17,271 bases of DNA from an uncultured Clostridia bacterium (GTDB taxonomy: Bacteria; Bacillota; Clostridia; Oscillospirales; Acutalibacteraceae), in NCBI GenBank assembly GCA_946187095.1, contig CAMHPW010000010.1, positions 1 through 17,271 on the forward strand, in the 5' to 3' direction. Position 1 is the stretch's first letter. The number at the start of each line of letters is the position of its first letter. This document shows positions 6,866 to 16,700 of the stretch, piece after piece. A program made the position numbers and the translations under genes. A model generated the notes under the pieces. That model was not told the origin of the DNA and searched no databases. It saw only the letters and a list, made by a program, of their open reading frames with translations.

Positions 6866-8560
6866 ATGATAAACGGTTCTTGTTACAAAAATGCACTCAT
6901 ATCCGGTGCAAATAATATCATCAAGCACAAAGAAGAAATCAATTCTCTTAACATCTTCCCTGTTCCCGATGGTGATACAGGTACCAATATGTCCATGACG
7001 ATCTCCGGTGCTTCCGAAGCTCTTGAAAGCATCGATTCACAAAGTGTTTCGGAAGTGGCTTCCGCCGCTGCCTCGGCAATGCTCAAATCCGCAAGAGGAA
7101 ATTCCGGTGTCATCCTTTCACTGCTTTTCAGGGGCATTGCCAACGGTATGAAGGGCAAAGACCGTATTGACGGCAAAGACTTTGCCGCTGCCCTGCGTGA
7201 AGGCGTTACGACTGCCTATAAAGCCGTCATGAATCCCACCGAAGGCACGATACTGACTGTCGCAAGAATGGCTTGCGAAGCCGGTGAGGCTGCCGCCGAA
7301 ACGGAGGATGATCCCATACTGATCTTCGGCACAGTATGTTCTGCTGCCAATACCGCTCTCGACAGTACCCCCGATATGCTGCCTGTTCTCAAAAAAGCAG
7401 GTGTCGTGGATGCAGGCGGCCGTGGACTCTGCGATATATTCGAGGGTATGCTTTCACTCATCCGTGACGGTGTCATGATAGAAAATAAAACCGTTTCCGC
7501 CGAGGGCAAGGACTCCAAAGAAGAATCCACTGCCGAATTCTTCAGGAATGCCGCTGCCGAATTCGATTCCGTCATCAATTTCACCTACTGTACGGAATTC
7601 GTGATCGGCAAGGACACAGACGTAACCAAAAGCAGCCTTGAACTCAAAGCCTATCTTGAAACACTCGGTGACTGCGTTGTCGTTGCAGACGATGACGATA
7701 TCATCAAAGTACACGTTCACACGGAACATCCCGGCAAAGCGATCGAAGAAGCTCTTACATTCGGTCAGCTTCTCACCGTCAAAATAGAAAATATGAAGGA
7801 ACAGCACCGCAAGGCTGCCGAAAAATACGCTGCCGAAAAGGCAAAGGCGGAAGCCGAAGAAAAAAAACGCCAGTCACTCAAGCCCGTTGCCCCCGTGGAT
7901 GAAACAGGCTTCGTATCCGTTGCGGCAGGCGAAGGCATGATTGAAGTATTCAAAGACCTCGGCTGCAACCGGATCGTCAGCGGCGGTCAGAGCATGAACC
8001 CCAGCACAGAAGATATTTATGCAGCCGTTATGGCAACTCCTGCCAAAAACGTCTTCGTTCTGCCCAATAACAAAAACATCATTCTTGCCGCCCAGCAGGT
8101 CATTCCGATGGTAACGGACAGAAATGTCATTATTATCCCTACCAAAACGATCCCGCAGGGACTTGTTTCCATGATTGCCTATTCAGATGATGCCTCTCCC
8201 GAACTCAATGCGGAATACATGACCTCTGCCGCAAAAAAAGTTTCCACAGGTCAGGTAACATACGCCGCCAGAAATTCCGAATTCGGCAATACGAGAATCA
8301 GGGAAGGCGAGATCATCGCTCTCAACAACGGCAAACTGACACATAAAGACAAGGATCCCGTACACGCTGTCGTCAAACTCGCCAGAGAAATGACCAACCG
8401 TGATACCAGCTATGTAACGATCATCTACGGCGAGGGCATCACAGATGCCCAGGCAGATGCCGCTTTGCAGACGATCCAGTCAAAAGTCGGCTCCAATGTC
8501 GAAGTTTCTCTCATCAACGGCGGTCAGCCTATCTATTACTTTATTCTCTCAGTCGAATAA
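6866..8560 (+). CDS. fakA: Fatty acid kinase subunit FakA (DAK2/YloV family)
   Basis: Predicted ATP-binding component that phosphorylates fatty acids presented by a FakB (DegV) partner, giving acyl-phosphate for phospholipid synthesis. At 564 residues it is slightly longer than the usual ~550. The N-terminal DhaL-like kinase domain (about 1–200) has FPVPDGDTGTNM with Mg-binding Asp35 and Asp37, SARGNSGVI (75–83) and DAGGRGLCD (182–190). The middle domain (about 230–310) carries YCTEF (Cys242) and VHVHTEHPG (His283, His285), matching the zinc site described for the family. A charged, Ala/Lys/Glu-rich helix (about 308–337) is the probable linker. The C-terminal domain (about 349–564), with AAGEGM, VSGGQSMNPS and VFVLPNNKNI, is the FakB-interacting DegV-like part. 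The ribosome binding site AAAGGAAG precedes the ATG. No fakB is present nearby. A strong hairpin follows. Confidence 0.94.
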   Translation: MINGSCYKNALISGANNIIKHKEEINSLNIFPVPDGDTGTNMSMTISGASEALESIDSQSVSEVASAAASAMLKSARGNSGVILSLLFRGIANGMKGKDRIDGKDFAAALREGVTTAYKAVMNPTEGTILTVARMACEAGEAAAETEDDPILIFGTVCSAANTALDSTPDMLPVLKKAGVVDAGGRGLCDIFEGMLSLIRDGVMIENKTVSAEGKDSKEESTAEFFRNAAAEFDSVINFTYCTEFVIGKDTDVTKSSLELKAYLETLGDCVVVADDDDIIKVHVHTEHPGKAIEEALTFGQLLTVKIENMKEQHRKAAEKYAAEKAKAEAEEKKRQSLKPVAPVDETGFVSVAAGEGMIEVFKDLGCNRIVSGGQSMNPSTEDIYAAVMATPAKNVFVLPNNKNIILAAQQVIPMVTDRNVIIIPTKTIPQGLVSMIAYSDDASPELNAEYMTSAAKKVSTGQVTYAARNSEFGNTRIREGEIIALNNGKLTHKDKDPVHAVVKLAREMTNRDTSYVTIIYGEGITDAQADAALQTIQSKVGSNVEVSLINGGQPIYYFILSVE

Positions 8561-8565
8561 TCCGG

Positions 8566-8605
8566 ACGGCAGACCGCTGTATCAAAGACAGGTCTGCCGT
8601 TTTTT
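8566..8605 (+). terminator. Rho-independent terminator after fakA
   Basis: Perfect 10-bp stem, ACGGCAGACC (8566–8575) with GGTCTGCCGT (8591–8600), 15-nt loop, then a T-run (8600–8605). It lies 27 nt before recG, so recG expression depends on read-through or on a promoter inside fakA. Confidence 0.88.
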
Positions 8606-8616
8606 AATATTTTATC

Positions 8617-8623
8617 AAGGAGG
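8617..8623 (+). promoter_or_regulatory. Ribosome binding site that sets the TTG start of recG
   Basis: AAGGAGG, complementary to the 3' end of 16S rRNA, ends 8 nt before TTG (8632). No ATG or GTG lies nearby in frame, and the RecG family sequence begins right there (PSLFKIPITYLKGVG). Confidence 0.85.
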
Positions 8624-8631
8624 AAATTTTT

Positions 8632-10677
8632 TTGCCGTCACTTTTCAAAATACCGATCACCTATCTGAAAGGCGTAGGTCCCTCAAAAGCCGAAATTTTC
8701 AAAAAACTCGGTGTGAATACCGTTGGCGAACTGCTGCGGTTCTATCCCAGAAATTACGAAGACTGGAGCTCACCCGTGACCATTGCTGATGCCCTGTCCT
8801 GTAAAAACTGCTGTGTCAAAGCAAGATTCTGCAGGGCATTCCAGCCGTCCGTGATCAGAAACAATCTTGTCATCTACAAGATCGAAGTCACTGACGGTGA
8901 AAATGAGCTTGTCATCACTCTCTTCAATCAGGCATTCATGTATGAAAAACTCAGGCGTGGCGGTGAATTTCTCTTTTACGGCTCGGTCAGGGACAACGGC
9001 TATACTCTTGAAATGACTTCTCCGTCCGTACTTGAAACAAGCGATATGTATATCCATCCCATCTATCCGCAGACTGCAGGACTCAATACAAAACAAATTG
9101 AAAAAGCCGCTTTGCAGGCGGTTTCCATGCTGCCCGCAACAACAAATGATCCTGTCCCCCAGGATATCCGTGAACAGTACGGGCTATGCGATCTGGGCTA
9201 TGCCATTAAAAATATCCACTTTCCCGAAGATTTTCAGGCTCTCTCCAAAGCCAAAAAAAGACTTGTATTCGATGAACTTCTCGTTCTCCAGTTAGGCATG
9301 GAACGTCTGAAAGGAGAAAGGCAGGAAGTCACCTCCCACAAAATCAAAAAGGATTTCACTAAAGAATTTATCGGACTTCTGCCTTTTAAACTGACCAAGG
9401 CTCAGAAAAATGCCATTAAGGACTGTATCGGCGATATGAAAAACCATTCCTATCCCATGAACAGACTCATTCAGGGCGATGTCGGTTCGGGAAAGACTGC
9501 CGTTGCCGCAGCCGTATGCTATACAGCCGTCAAAAACGGCTCTCAGTGTGCCTTCATGGCTCCAACGGAAATTCTTGCCGAACAGCATTACAGAAATCTC
9601 TCCTCACTTTTCCAAGATACGGATATCAGAGTCGGTCTGCTGACGGGTTCCATGAGAGCTGCACAAAAAAGAAAAATACATGAAGAGATCAAAAACGGCA
9701 CTGTCGATATCGTAATAGGCACTCATGCACTAATATCGGACGATGTGGAATTTTCTTCCCTCGGTCTTGCCGTGACGGACGAACAGCACCGTTTCGGCGT
9801 GGAACAGCGTTCCAAGCTCATCTCCAAAGGCGAAAATCCGCATATCCTCGTCATGTCGGCAACGCCCATCCCCCGCACTCTTGCCCTGATGATCTTCGGC
9901 GATCTCGATCTTTCCGTACTCGATGAAATGCCGCCCGGACGACAGAAAATAGATACTTTCATGATTGATACTTCCAAAAGAAACCGTGCCTACAACTTTC
10001 TCAAAAAGCAAATCGACAGCGGACAACAATGTTATATCGTCTGCCCCCTCGTGGAACAGAACGACGAAACCGGTCTGATATCTGCCGAAGAATATGACAA
10101 GGCACTTGACAGGACCGTTCTGAAGGACTGCCGCAAAGCCGTTCTTCACGGCAAAATGAAAGGCTCCGAAAAAGACCGTATCATGCGTGAATTTTCGGAC
10201 GGCAATATCGACATCATCATTGCGACAACTGTGATCGAAGTCGGTGTGGACGTACCGAACAGTACCGTTATCATGATCGAAAATGCAGAGCGTTTCGGAC
10301 TTTCGCAGCTTCATCAGCTAAGAGGGCGTGTAGGGCGTGGCCAACACAAATCCTACTGTATCCTGATATCCGACAATCAGAAGCCCAATACAGTTGAACG
10401 TCTGAAAGTCATGTGCGACACCAATGACGGCTTCAAAATCGCAGATGAAGACCTGAAACTCAGAGGTCCCGGAGACTTTTTCGGTGCAAGGCAGCATGGT
10501 CTGCCCGAACTCAAGGTTGCCGATCTCTCTGATGTCGAAACAGTCGAAAATGCCCGTCTTGCCGCCCAGCAGATCATCACAGCCGATCCGGCACTTTCCC
10601 TCAGGGAACACAGGGGACTCAATTTTGAAACACAGCGTCTTTTTGCCTCGGTAGGCTCAACAGAAAGACTGCAGTAA
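8632..10677 (+). CDS. recG: ATP-dependent DNA helicase RecG
   Basis: Superfamily 2 double-stranded-DNA translocase that regresses stalled replication forks and processes branched recombination intermediates. At 681 residues it matches the B. subtilis length. The N-terminal wedge/OB domain (about 1–240) opens with YLKGVGPSKAEIFKKLGV, a helix-hairpin-helix-like turn. The helicase core has motif I GDVGSGKT (282–289), Ia APTEILAEQHY (310–320), II DEQH (383–386), III SATPIPRT (409–416), V ATTVIEVGVDVPN (531–543) and VI QLRGRVGRG (562–570). The C-terminal LKLRGPGDFFGARQHG (608–623) is the RecG-specific hook region. Translation starts at TTG, supported by the AAGGAGG site. It lies downstream of fakA across a terminator and is closed by two further hairpins. 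Confidence 0.97.
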   Translation: MPSLFKIPITYLKGVGPSKAEIFKKLGVNTVGELLRFYPRNYEDWSSPVTIADALSCKNCCVKARFCRAFQPSVIRNNLVIYKIEVTDGENELVITLFNQAFMYEKLRRGGEFLFYGSVRDNGYTLEMTSPSVLETSDMYIHPIYPQTAGLNTKQIEKAALQAVSMLPATTNDPVPQDIREQYGLCDLGYAIKNIHFPEDFQALSKAKKRLVFDELLVLQLGMERLKGERQEVTSHKIKKDFTKEFIGLLPFKLTKAQKNAIKDCIGDMKNHSYPMNRLIQGDVGSGKTAVAAAVCYTAVKNGSQCAFMAPTEILAEQHYRNLSSLFQDTDIRVGLLTGSMRAAQKRKIHEEIKNGTVDIVIGTHALISDDVEFSSLGLAVTDEQHRFGVEQRSKLISKGENPHILVMSATPIPRTLALMIFGDLDLSVLDEMPPGRQKIDTFMIDTSKRNRAYNFLKKQIDSGQQCYIVCPLVEQNDETGLISAEEYDKALDRTVLKDCRKAVLHGKMKGSEKDRIMREFSDGNIDIIIATTVIEVGVDVPNSTVIMIENAERFGLSQLHQLRGRVGRGQHKSYCILISDNQKPNTVERLKVMCDTNDGFKIADEDLKLRGPGDFFGARQHGLPELKVADLSDVETVENARLAAQQIITADPALSLREHRGLNFETQRLFASVGSTERLQ

Positions 10678-10678
10678 A

Positions 10679-10708
10679 AAAAGCGGAAAACATCTGTTTT
10701 CCGCTTTT
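10679..10708. terminator. Hairpin terminator of recG, bidirectional
   Basis: A 13-bp stem: AAAAGCGGAAAAC (10679–10691) with GTTTTCCGCTTTT (10696–10708), tetraloop ATCT. It directly follows the recG stop. T-tracts on both strands (short on plus, six T on minus) allow termination from either side. Confidence 0.88.
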
Positions 10709-10719
10709 AGTCTTGTCAT

Positions 10720-10759
10720 AAAAAATTCCTGTCCGAGAAAGTCAGACAGGAATTTTTTT
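10720..10759. terminator. Hairpin terminator of the large surface-protein gene, bidirectional
   Basis: Arms AAAAAATTCCTGTC (10720–10733) and GACAGGAATTTTTT (10745–10758) pair over 14 bp around an 11-nt loop, with T-runs on both strands. It starts eight nucleotides past the stop of the minus-strand gene and forms the second half of the convergent terminator pair. Confidence 0.9.
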
Positions 10760-10767
10760 AACTTGGT

Positions 10768-13700
10768 TTAATTGCCGTATTCGGGATTGCTCAGACCGGA
10801 TTTGCCGTTGCCCCATGTCCTGGTATCCGTACCGCCGTCCAAAGGTTTAACGTGTTCAAGGCTCTTCCAGTAAGTTTCATTAAAGAGATCTGCAATATAT
10901 TCTGTTTTCTCTTTTGTATTTTTACCGAATGCATCTTTCACATATTCTTTTTCGATGATATAGTCACCCTCACGAATGACAAAGCTGTGAGTTTTATTCA
11001 TGGAATCGATATACGATATCTTGATATCATTCAAAATCGATATCGAAATCTCATCTACACTATTGTCATAGCTGTACAGGTAGAAATGCGTTCCGTTCAC
11101 ACCGTACTCGGTCGCATTGATCTCGCCGACAGCACCCAGTCGGTACTCACTTGCATACAGTGTCACACCTGATCCGCCTACATAGAGCGGTTCGGGGGAA
11201 CTCCATCTGAAATTGATGCCCTTATCCGTGGAATAACTGTAATGCTGCGTAAACGGTAACTCCGCAAACGAACCTGCAGTTACATCCAAATTGACATTAT
11301 ATCCCAAATTATAACGCTGTACTTTGGAGAATGAACTGCCGCTATACCATAACAATGTTCTTCCGTCCTTAGCATTTTCGGTATAGTCTTTATAGTTTTT
11401 AGCCGTCGTAAAGTATGTTTCCGCATCCGAACTGAACAGATCCAATACCACATGCTTTATACTCGAATTGGTAGCGTCATCCACTACTTTAAGCGGTGCA
11501 GCCGCCGTGACAGCACCCGTCAAGGAATTTACCGATGCTTTGAACGTATAGGCACCCGATTTGATCGTGTAAGACGTATCGTCTGACCTGATCAGTTTCG
11601 TATCATACTTGAAATAGAGTGTCATATCTTCATAAACCGTTTTTGTACCTTTTTTGACTTCATTCATCTTGAATTCCAGGACATCACTTGAATTTGACTG
11701 CTTGTATGTATCAGCAGTAATATCACGGAAATCGGTGATGGCATTTTCACGCCACTCTCCGCCGACTGTAAAGTCCATATATACCCACGCTTCATCGGCC
11801 TCCATTTCCGCTTTGGGAACGCCGATCGTTATTTTATCGGTATCATCATAGAACTGCACATCATATATCTTGCCGGGGGTTCCGCTGGTAGTATCAGGCG
11901 GATTATCGACAAACAAAATGGGATAGCCTTCAGAGTTGATATCGTCATCAAGGGAAATATCCACCGTCTTTTTACTCGTTGCCAATTTGGACGACTCCGT
12001 ATAATACATCAGCTGCAGTCTGTGACCTGAATCAACTCTGTCCTGTGCATCATACAGAACCACCGCAATAAAGCCTGCTGTACTTACCTTCAGATTTACA
12101 ATCGCCCTGTTGAGTTCATTGATGGCATCTTCCACCTTAGACGTATCCAAAGCAGTCGGTTTCGACAGATATATCGTTTCAGCATCTTCCAGTTCATTTC
12201 TCAATATATCAATATTTTCATAAGTCCTGTTTTTGCCGGCGGCGATATACTCGGGATATCTTGAATCTTCCGTCATGCCTGTATGATAGTCACTTACACT
12301 GCCATCATTCCTGGTAGGCTTCTCTATATACATCCTTGCCTGCGACATAAGAACATAGAGTGTATTGAGATTATCATATTCCCTTCTCAACTCATTGGCT
12401 TTATTGTGGGCAACGCTTTCATCATCAATTCCGTTGATTCCGCTGACATTCAGCTGATAGGTGCTGCTTCCTGCAGGTTTTGTAAAGCAAGTTGAATTGC
12501 TCTCCAACAATTTTTCCACATATCCCGACTCATGGTATGTTGCACCTGACTGGACTTCGCCATTGGAATCGTATGCACTTACGATTGTCTTTGTGGCATA
12601 CATATCGAGCAGATTCTGACAAACTTCCTTCAGATCATCCTGATCGGATGTGAAATCCTCCCATCCGCCGAGACCGCCGTTTGCATTCGGATTGAAGAGC
12701 ACTTTCGTACCGCCCTGCAGCTTGATGTCGTACGTTCTGGTATCCGTGCCGTCGGTTTTCTTGTATTCCACATGGATAAACGGAGTATGCTTTGAAATAC
12801 CGGTTATTTTATATATGGTTGGCTGCCTTTTAAGATAATTTCCGGCAAATTTTTTGGCAACGTCAGACGATGCCGACTGGTTGTCATATGCAATGCCATG
12901 CACTTTTGTGATAGCAGAGTCCTCCATTTCACTCCAACCGTTCGGAAGTTTGAAATACAGCGTAACATCGTCGGGAGCCTGATAGACATCAATATCAAAT
13001 GTAGAAAGCTCGGCTTTGGTGAACACCGTTACATTTTCCGTAACATTGTTTGCTCTCTTTTTCTGCTCCGTTGCAGTGTCATTGTTGAAAAGACTTACCC
13101 AAACATCGCCGGATACATTTTCAACAGTACGTGTTTCCGCATTCAAATGATTGGGATCGAGTCCCCTAACGTAGAACTTATATGTTTCAGCCGCATTAAC
13201 GGGTATCTTGTATTCATACCAGTCATAATAAGGCAAAAGCATTGAATTTCCAAGACGGTTACCGGAGTCATTGTTGATCTCGCTGCCGCCGAACAGATTG
13301 CCGGAATCGATATTTCTCTCATCGCTGCCAGAACCGGCATTTTTCTTGCTTCCGCTATCGCTATCGCTATCGTAATCAAAGTAATAAGAAGAATTCTTCA
13401 CACGGATTTTTCCGCCGCCTACATAAGCCATCTTGATATCGGTATAGCTTAAAGCCTGTGCGATTGCCTCCGTTGCACTGTAGTCTCCGCCAAACTCCCA
13501 TTTCGGCTTATCATTTCCGTAATAATCGAAACGTATTTTCACTGTATTATTGGACTTATAAAGCGAAACAATATAATATTTATACAGTTTGTGGGTATAA
13601 GGGTTCTGCGGCAAATCAACGTCTGTAAGGATCGGACCAGCACCATCGGCACTCTCCGACAGTGAAAGACGAGTACATTCATTTGAGCAGATCTCATAAT

Positions 13701-16700
13701 AATAGCCGTCATATTTTTGTTCGGGCTCCGGCTGATTCGGAGGATATCTCCACATGGAATTCCAGTCGCCTGACCAATTATTCAGAGTGTCTTTTTTCAA
13801 ATTTCTCATATACGGAGTCGAAGCCAAAACATCTGCTGCATAGAGAAGAATAAAGGTACTATCATTCTCGTTCTTCCCACCGAAATCCGCCTGAACCTCT
13901 TCTCCAACGTCCGGTACCGGATCGCCCTGAGTATAATCATCACTTGCGGTGAGTCTCTTGTTTGTAATGTCACCCTCGGATACGATAACAGCACTGCCGT
14001 TGTCGCTACCCTTTTTAACGACATAATAATCATACAAAGTGCCATCGGCTTTCCTTGGAAGAGTTGTATCGCCTATTACATCTGAACGGTCTGCAGCCTT
14101 TATATTGACACTGTCATAATCTTTGGAAAATTGAATGGAATAATAACTTGGATGATCCGCAAAATAGCCGTTCATCTGCTTAGGACAACCAGCGAGTTCA
14201 CCTCCACCATTTTTCCAAATATATACCCACGGTCTTCCGAACTTATATGCGGCACTGTCTTCTGTCTGAAGAATGACTACAACTTTGCCTTGCTGCATCC
14301 TTCCATCCAAAGCCGACTCCACCTGTGTCTTGGTAAGTGTTTCTGCGTAATTATTGTGCTTACGCTGAGTCATTTCTGCTTTGTCGTTCACTTTTTGGAC
14401 AAGATAGAATCCGTACCGATTACTATTGGCATCAACAGGGATAGACAAGTCCTTGAGTCCATTGATCTTGCGATCGTCACCTTCACCGTAATTGGCTATC
14501 AATTTGGTCCATTTTTTGTCCGCAATATAATAGGTATACTTGTCGTTATACACTGTTACCGGTTTTCCGGGATACTTCGCTTCATATTCCTCATTATCCG
14601 TACTGCTTCCGTACAGATAAATATTCATTGGTGTACCACTATTATCTCCATTTTTATCGTCCGGGTATCCACGATATGTATAATCCTCTCTCGGGAAAAC
14701 AATACACATCTGGTTGTCATCAGTCATTTTGCTTTTAAGAGCTTGGAAAACAGCATCTGCATCGCTTTCAGATACACTGCTCAGCGGAACTATCTCATAG
14801 TCGTCATCGTATGAGGGAATAAATGTCGGCTCCACACCTGAACCGCCGCCGCTTTCGGGCTGTACGGGTTTGGGATATATCTCATCAATACCGACTTTCA
14901 CGGCACTGTCACCATTGAGCCAGATCACATATTCGCCTGCACCGACTGCACCGATACTGTAATCCTTGCCCAATGCCGATACCGTGATACTATTCGTATT
15001 CACCGGGAAACGATAGATATAATAATTGGAACTTGTTGCCTTTTTGAGTTCCGTTGTACCTGCCTTGACGGAAATCGTTGTACCGATATTCCTGTTGTCA
15101 ACTTTTCTTGCAATGAACAGAACCGTACTCTTCTTAGCACCGACTTCCTTATTCGTGTAGTCTATGTCAAGATAATCCGTTGATTTCAGTTCAGTGATGG
15201 CAAACACACCGCTTGAAAACAGTTCCGTTTCAGTCTTATCGTCATTGACCTTATTCACGACTAACTTTATTTTCTTTGTCGTTGCATCTGTCAGGGTGAT
15301 ACATGAAAGTCCCAGTGCCGTACCGGAAGTATTGCCGGTTCTGTCCACATATCTTGTGACATCTTCTATCACTTCGTCTTCATTATTGAGTTTCTTTACC
15401 TGAACGGAATAACCGTCCTGTATGTTGAACCATATCCTTGTTTTTGTGTCCGCAACGTCCGAACTTGCATCTTCCTTTGCACCGGGCTTGATGACATCGA
15501 ATCTGTAGATTGCCTGCTGCAGTTTGTTGGATTCATCATCAATCAGATACTGCTGGTCTTTGCTCGTGACACTACGTATTATATTCTCGGCAGATGCTAT
15601 CGCATCCACAAGCTGTTGTTTTGAAGCATCCGTAAAATCACGGTTGGTCGTTTCAGCCGTATTGACCTTATTCTGTGCCTGTGTAAGAAGACTGACAATT
15701 CTCACTGTATCAACAGTTTCATCCACCTTATAGCTCATCCTGACGGCTGTCAAAGCGGCACTGACTCTTGTTTCCATATCATCAAGTTCTGCCTGAGTAG
15801 TGATCGTTCCGTTCTTGGCAAGTTCTTTTGCACTTCTCAATACGGTTTTACCTTCCGCATCCTTGACACCATTGTTCAAAAGCTCGGTCAACGCATTGAC
15901 TTTTTCCTCGTCATACTGGCTCGAATTTTCTATATACTTCGCACTTTCATCGTTCAGTGAATTCAATGTTGCCCTGTCGAGCTTGTTTTCATCAAGCTTG
16001 CTCGTCGCATCTCTGAGTCTCTGTATTGCACTCAAAACATCCTCTCTGGGAGTCGAGCTGTTTATATTCTGCTTTACAATGTTATCGTAAACAGATTTAA
16101 ACGACACATATTTGTCATTGTCATAAAGTTCATTGTGGTCGTAATAAGTAGTTTTTGCCTGTGAAAGAATCTGTTTGAAAGCATTCAGCGTATTGGTATC
16201 AACTTCCGCCTGAACCAATTCGTCGACACCATCGGCAAGGGCGTTGATATACTCCTGATATACCTTGTCGGCTCTTTCAATGATCTTGGTAATTTTATTT
16301 TCTCCGTCAGCTACCGTTGTTATTTCGGCATCCCTGATTCCGCTGAGATGCAAGGGAGTATTGACAAACGTAGCGTCTTCATATGCTGTCTTTGCCTTTT
16401 CCAACAGTCCGCTGTCAACGAAAATGGCTTTGTAATTCTTATAATCATCGCTGTTCAGAACACGCACCTCAACGAGCTTGTCATAGAGTTTTTGTCTGCC
16501 TTCAGTAGAGGTCAGCTTATCGACATCATAGCTGAGTAAAGGAGCTGTATTCTTATCGGGAACATAGTTTTTGGCATGAACCGTAACATAAGAGCCAACA
16601 GATTCGCCAAGTGACGAAAGAGCCGTTTTTTCGGAAATATGTGCCTCAAGATATCTCTGGCTCGCCACCGTGCTGGTAGCCCTTTCCTTCAGCACAAGCC

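Noticed and set aside
9730..10314. A 194-codon minus-strand ORF inside recG
   Set aside because: It lies opposite conserved RecG helicase motifs and shows no family resemblance; it is a shadow of recG codon usage.
14131..14814. A 227-codon plus-strand ORF within the giant gene
   Set aside because: It is antisense to a continuous minus-strand coding frame, has no ribosome binding site and has a skewed, Ile/Val/Phe/His/Cys-rich composition typical of a shadow frame.
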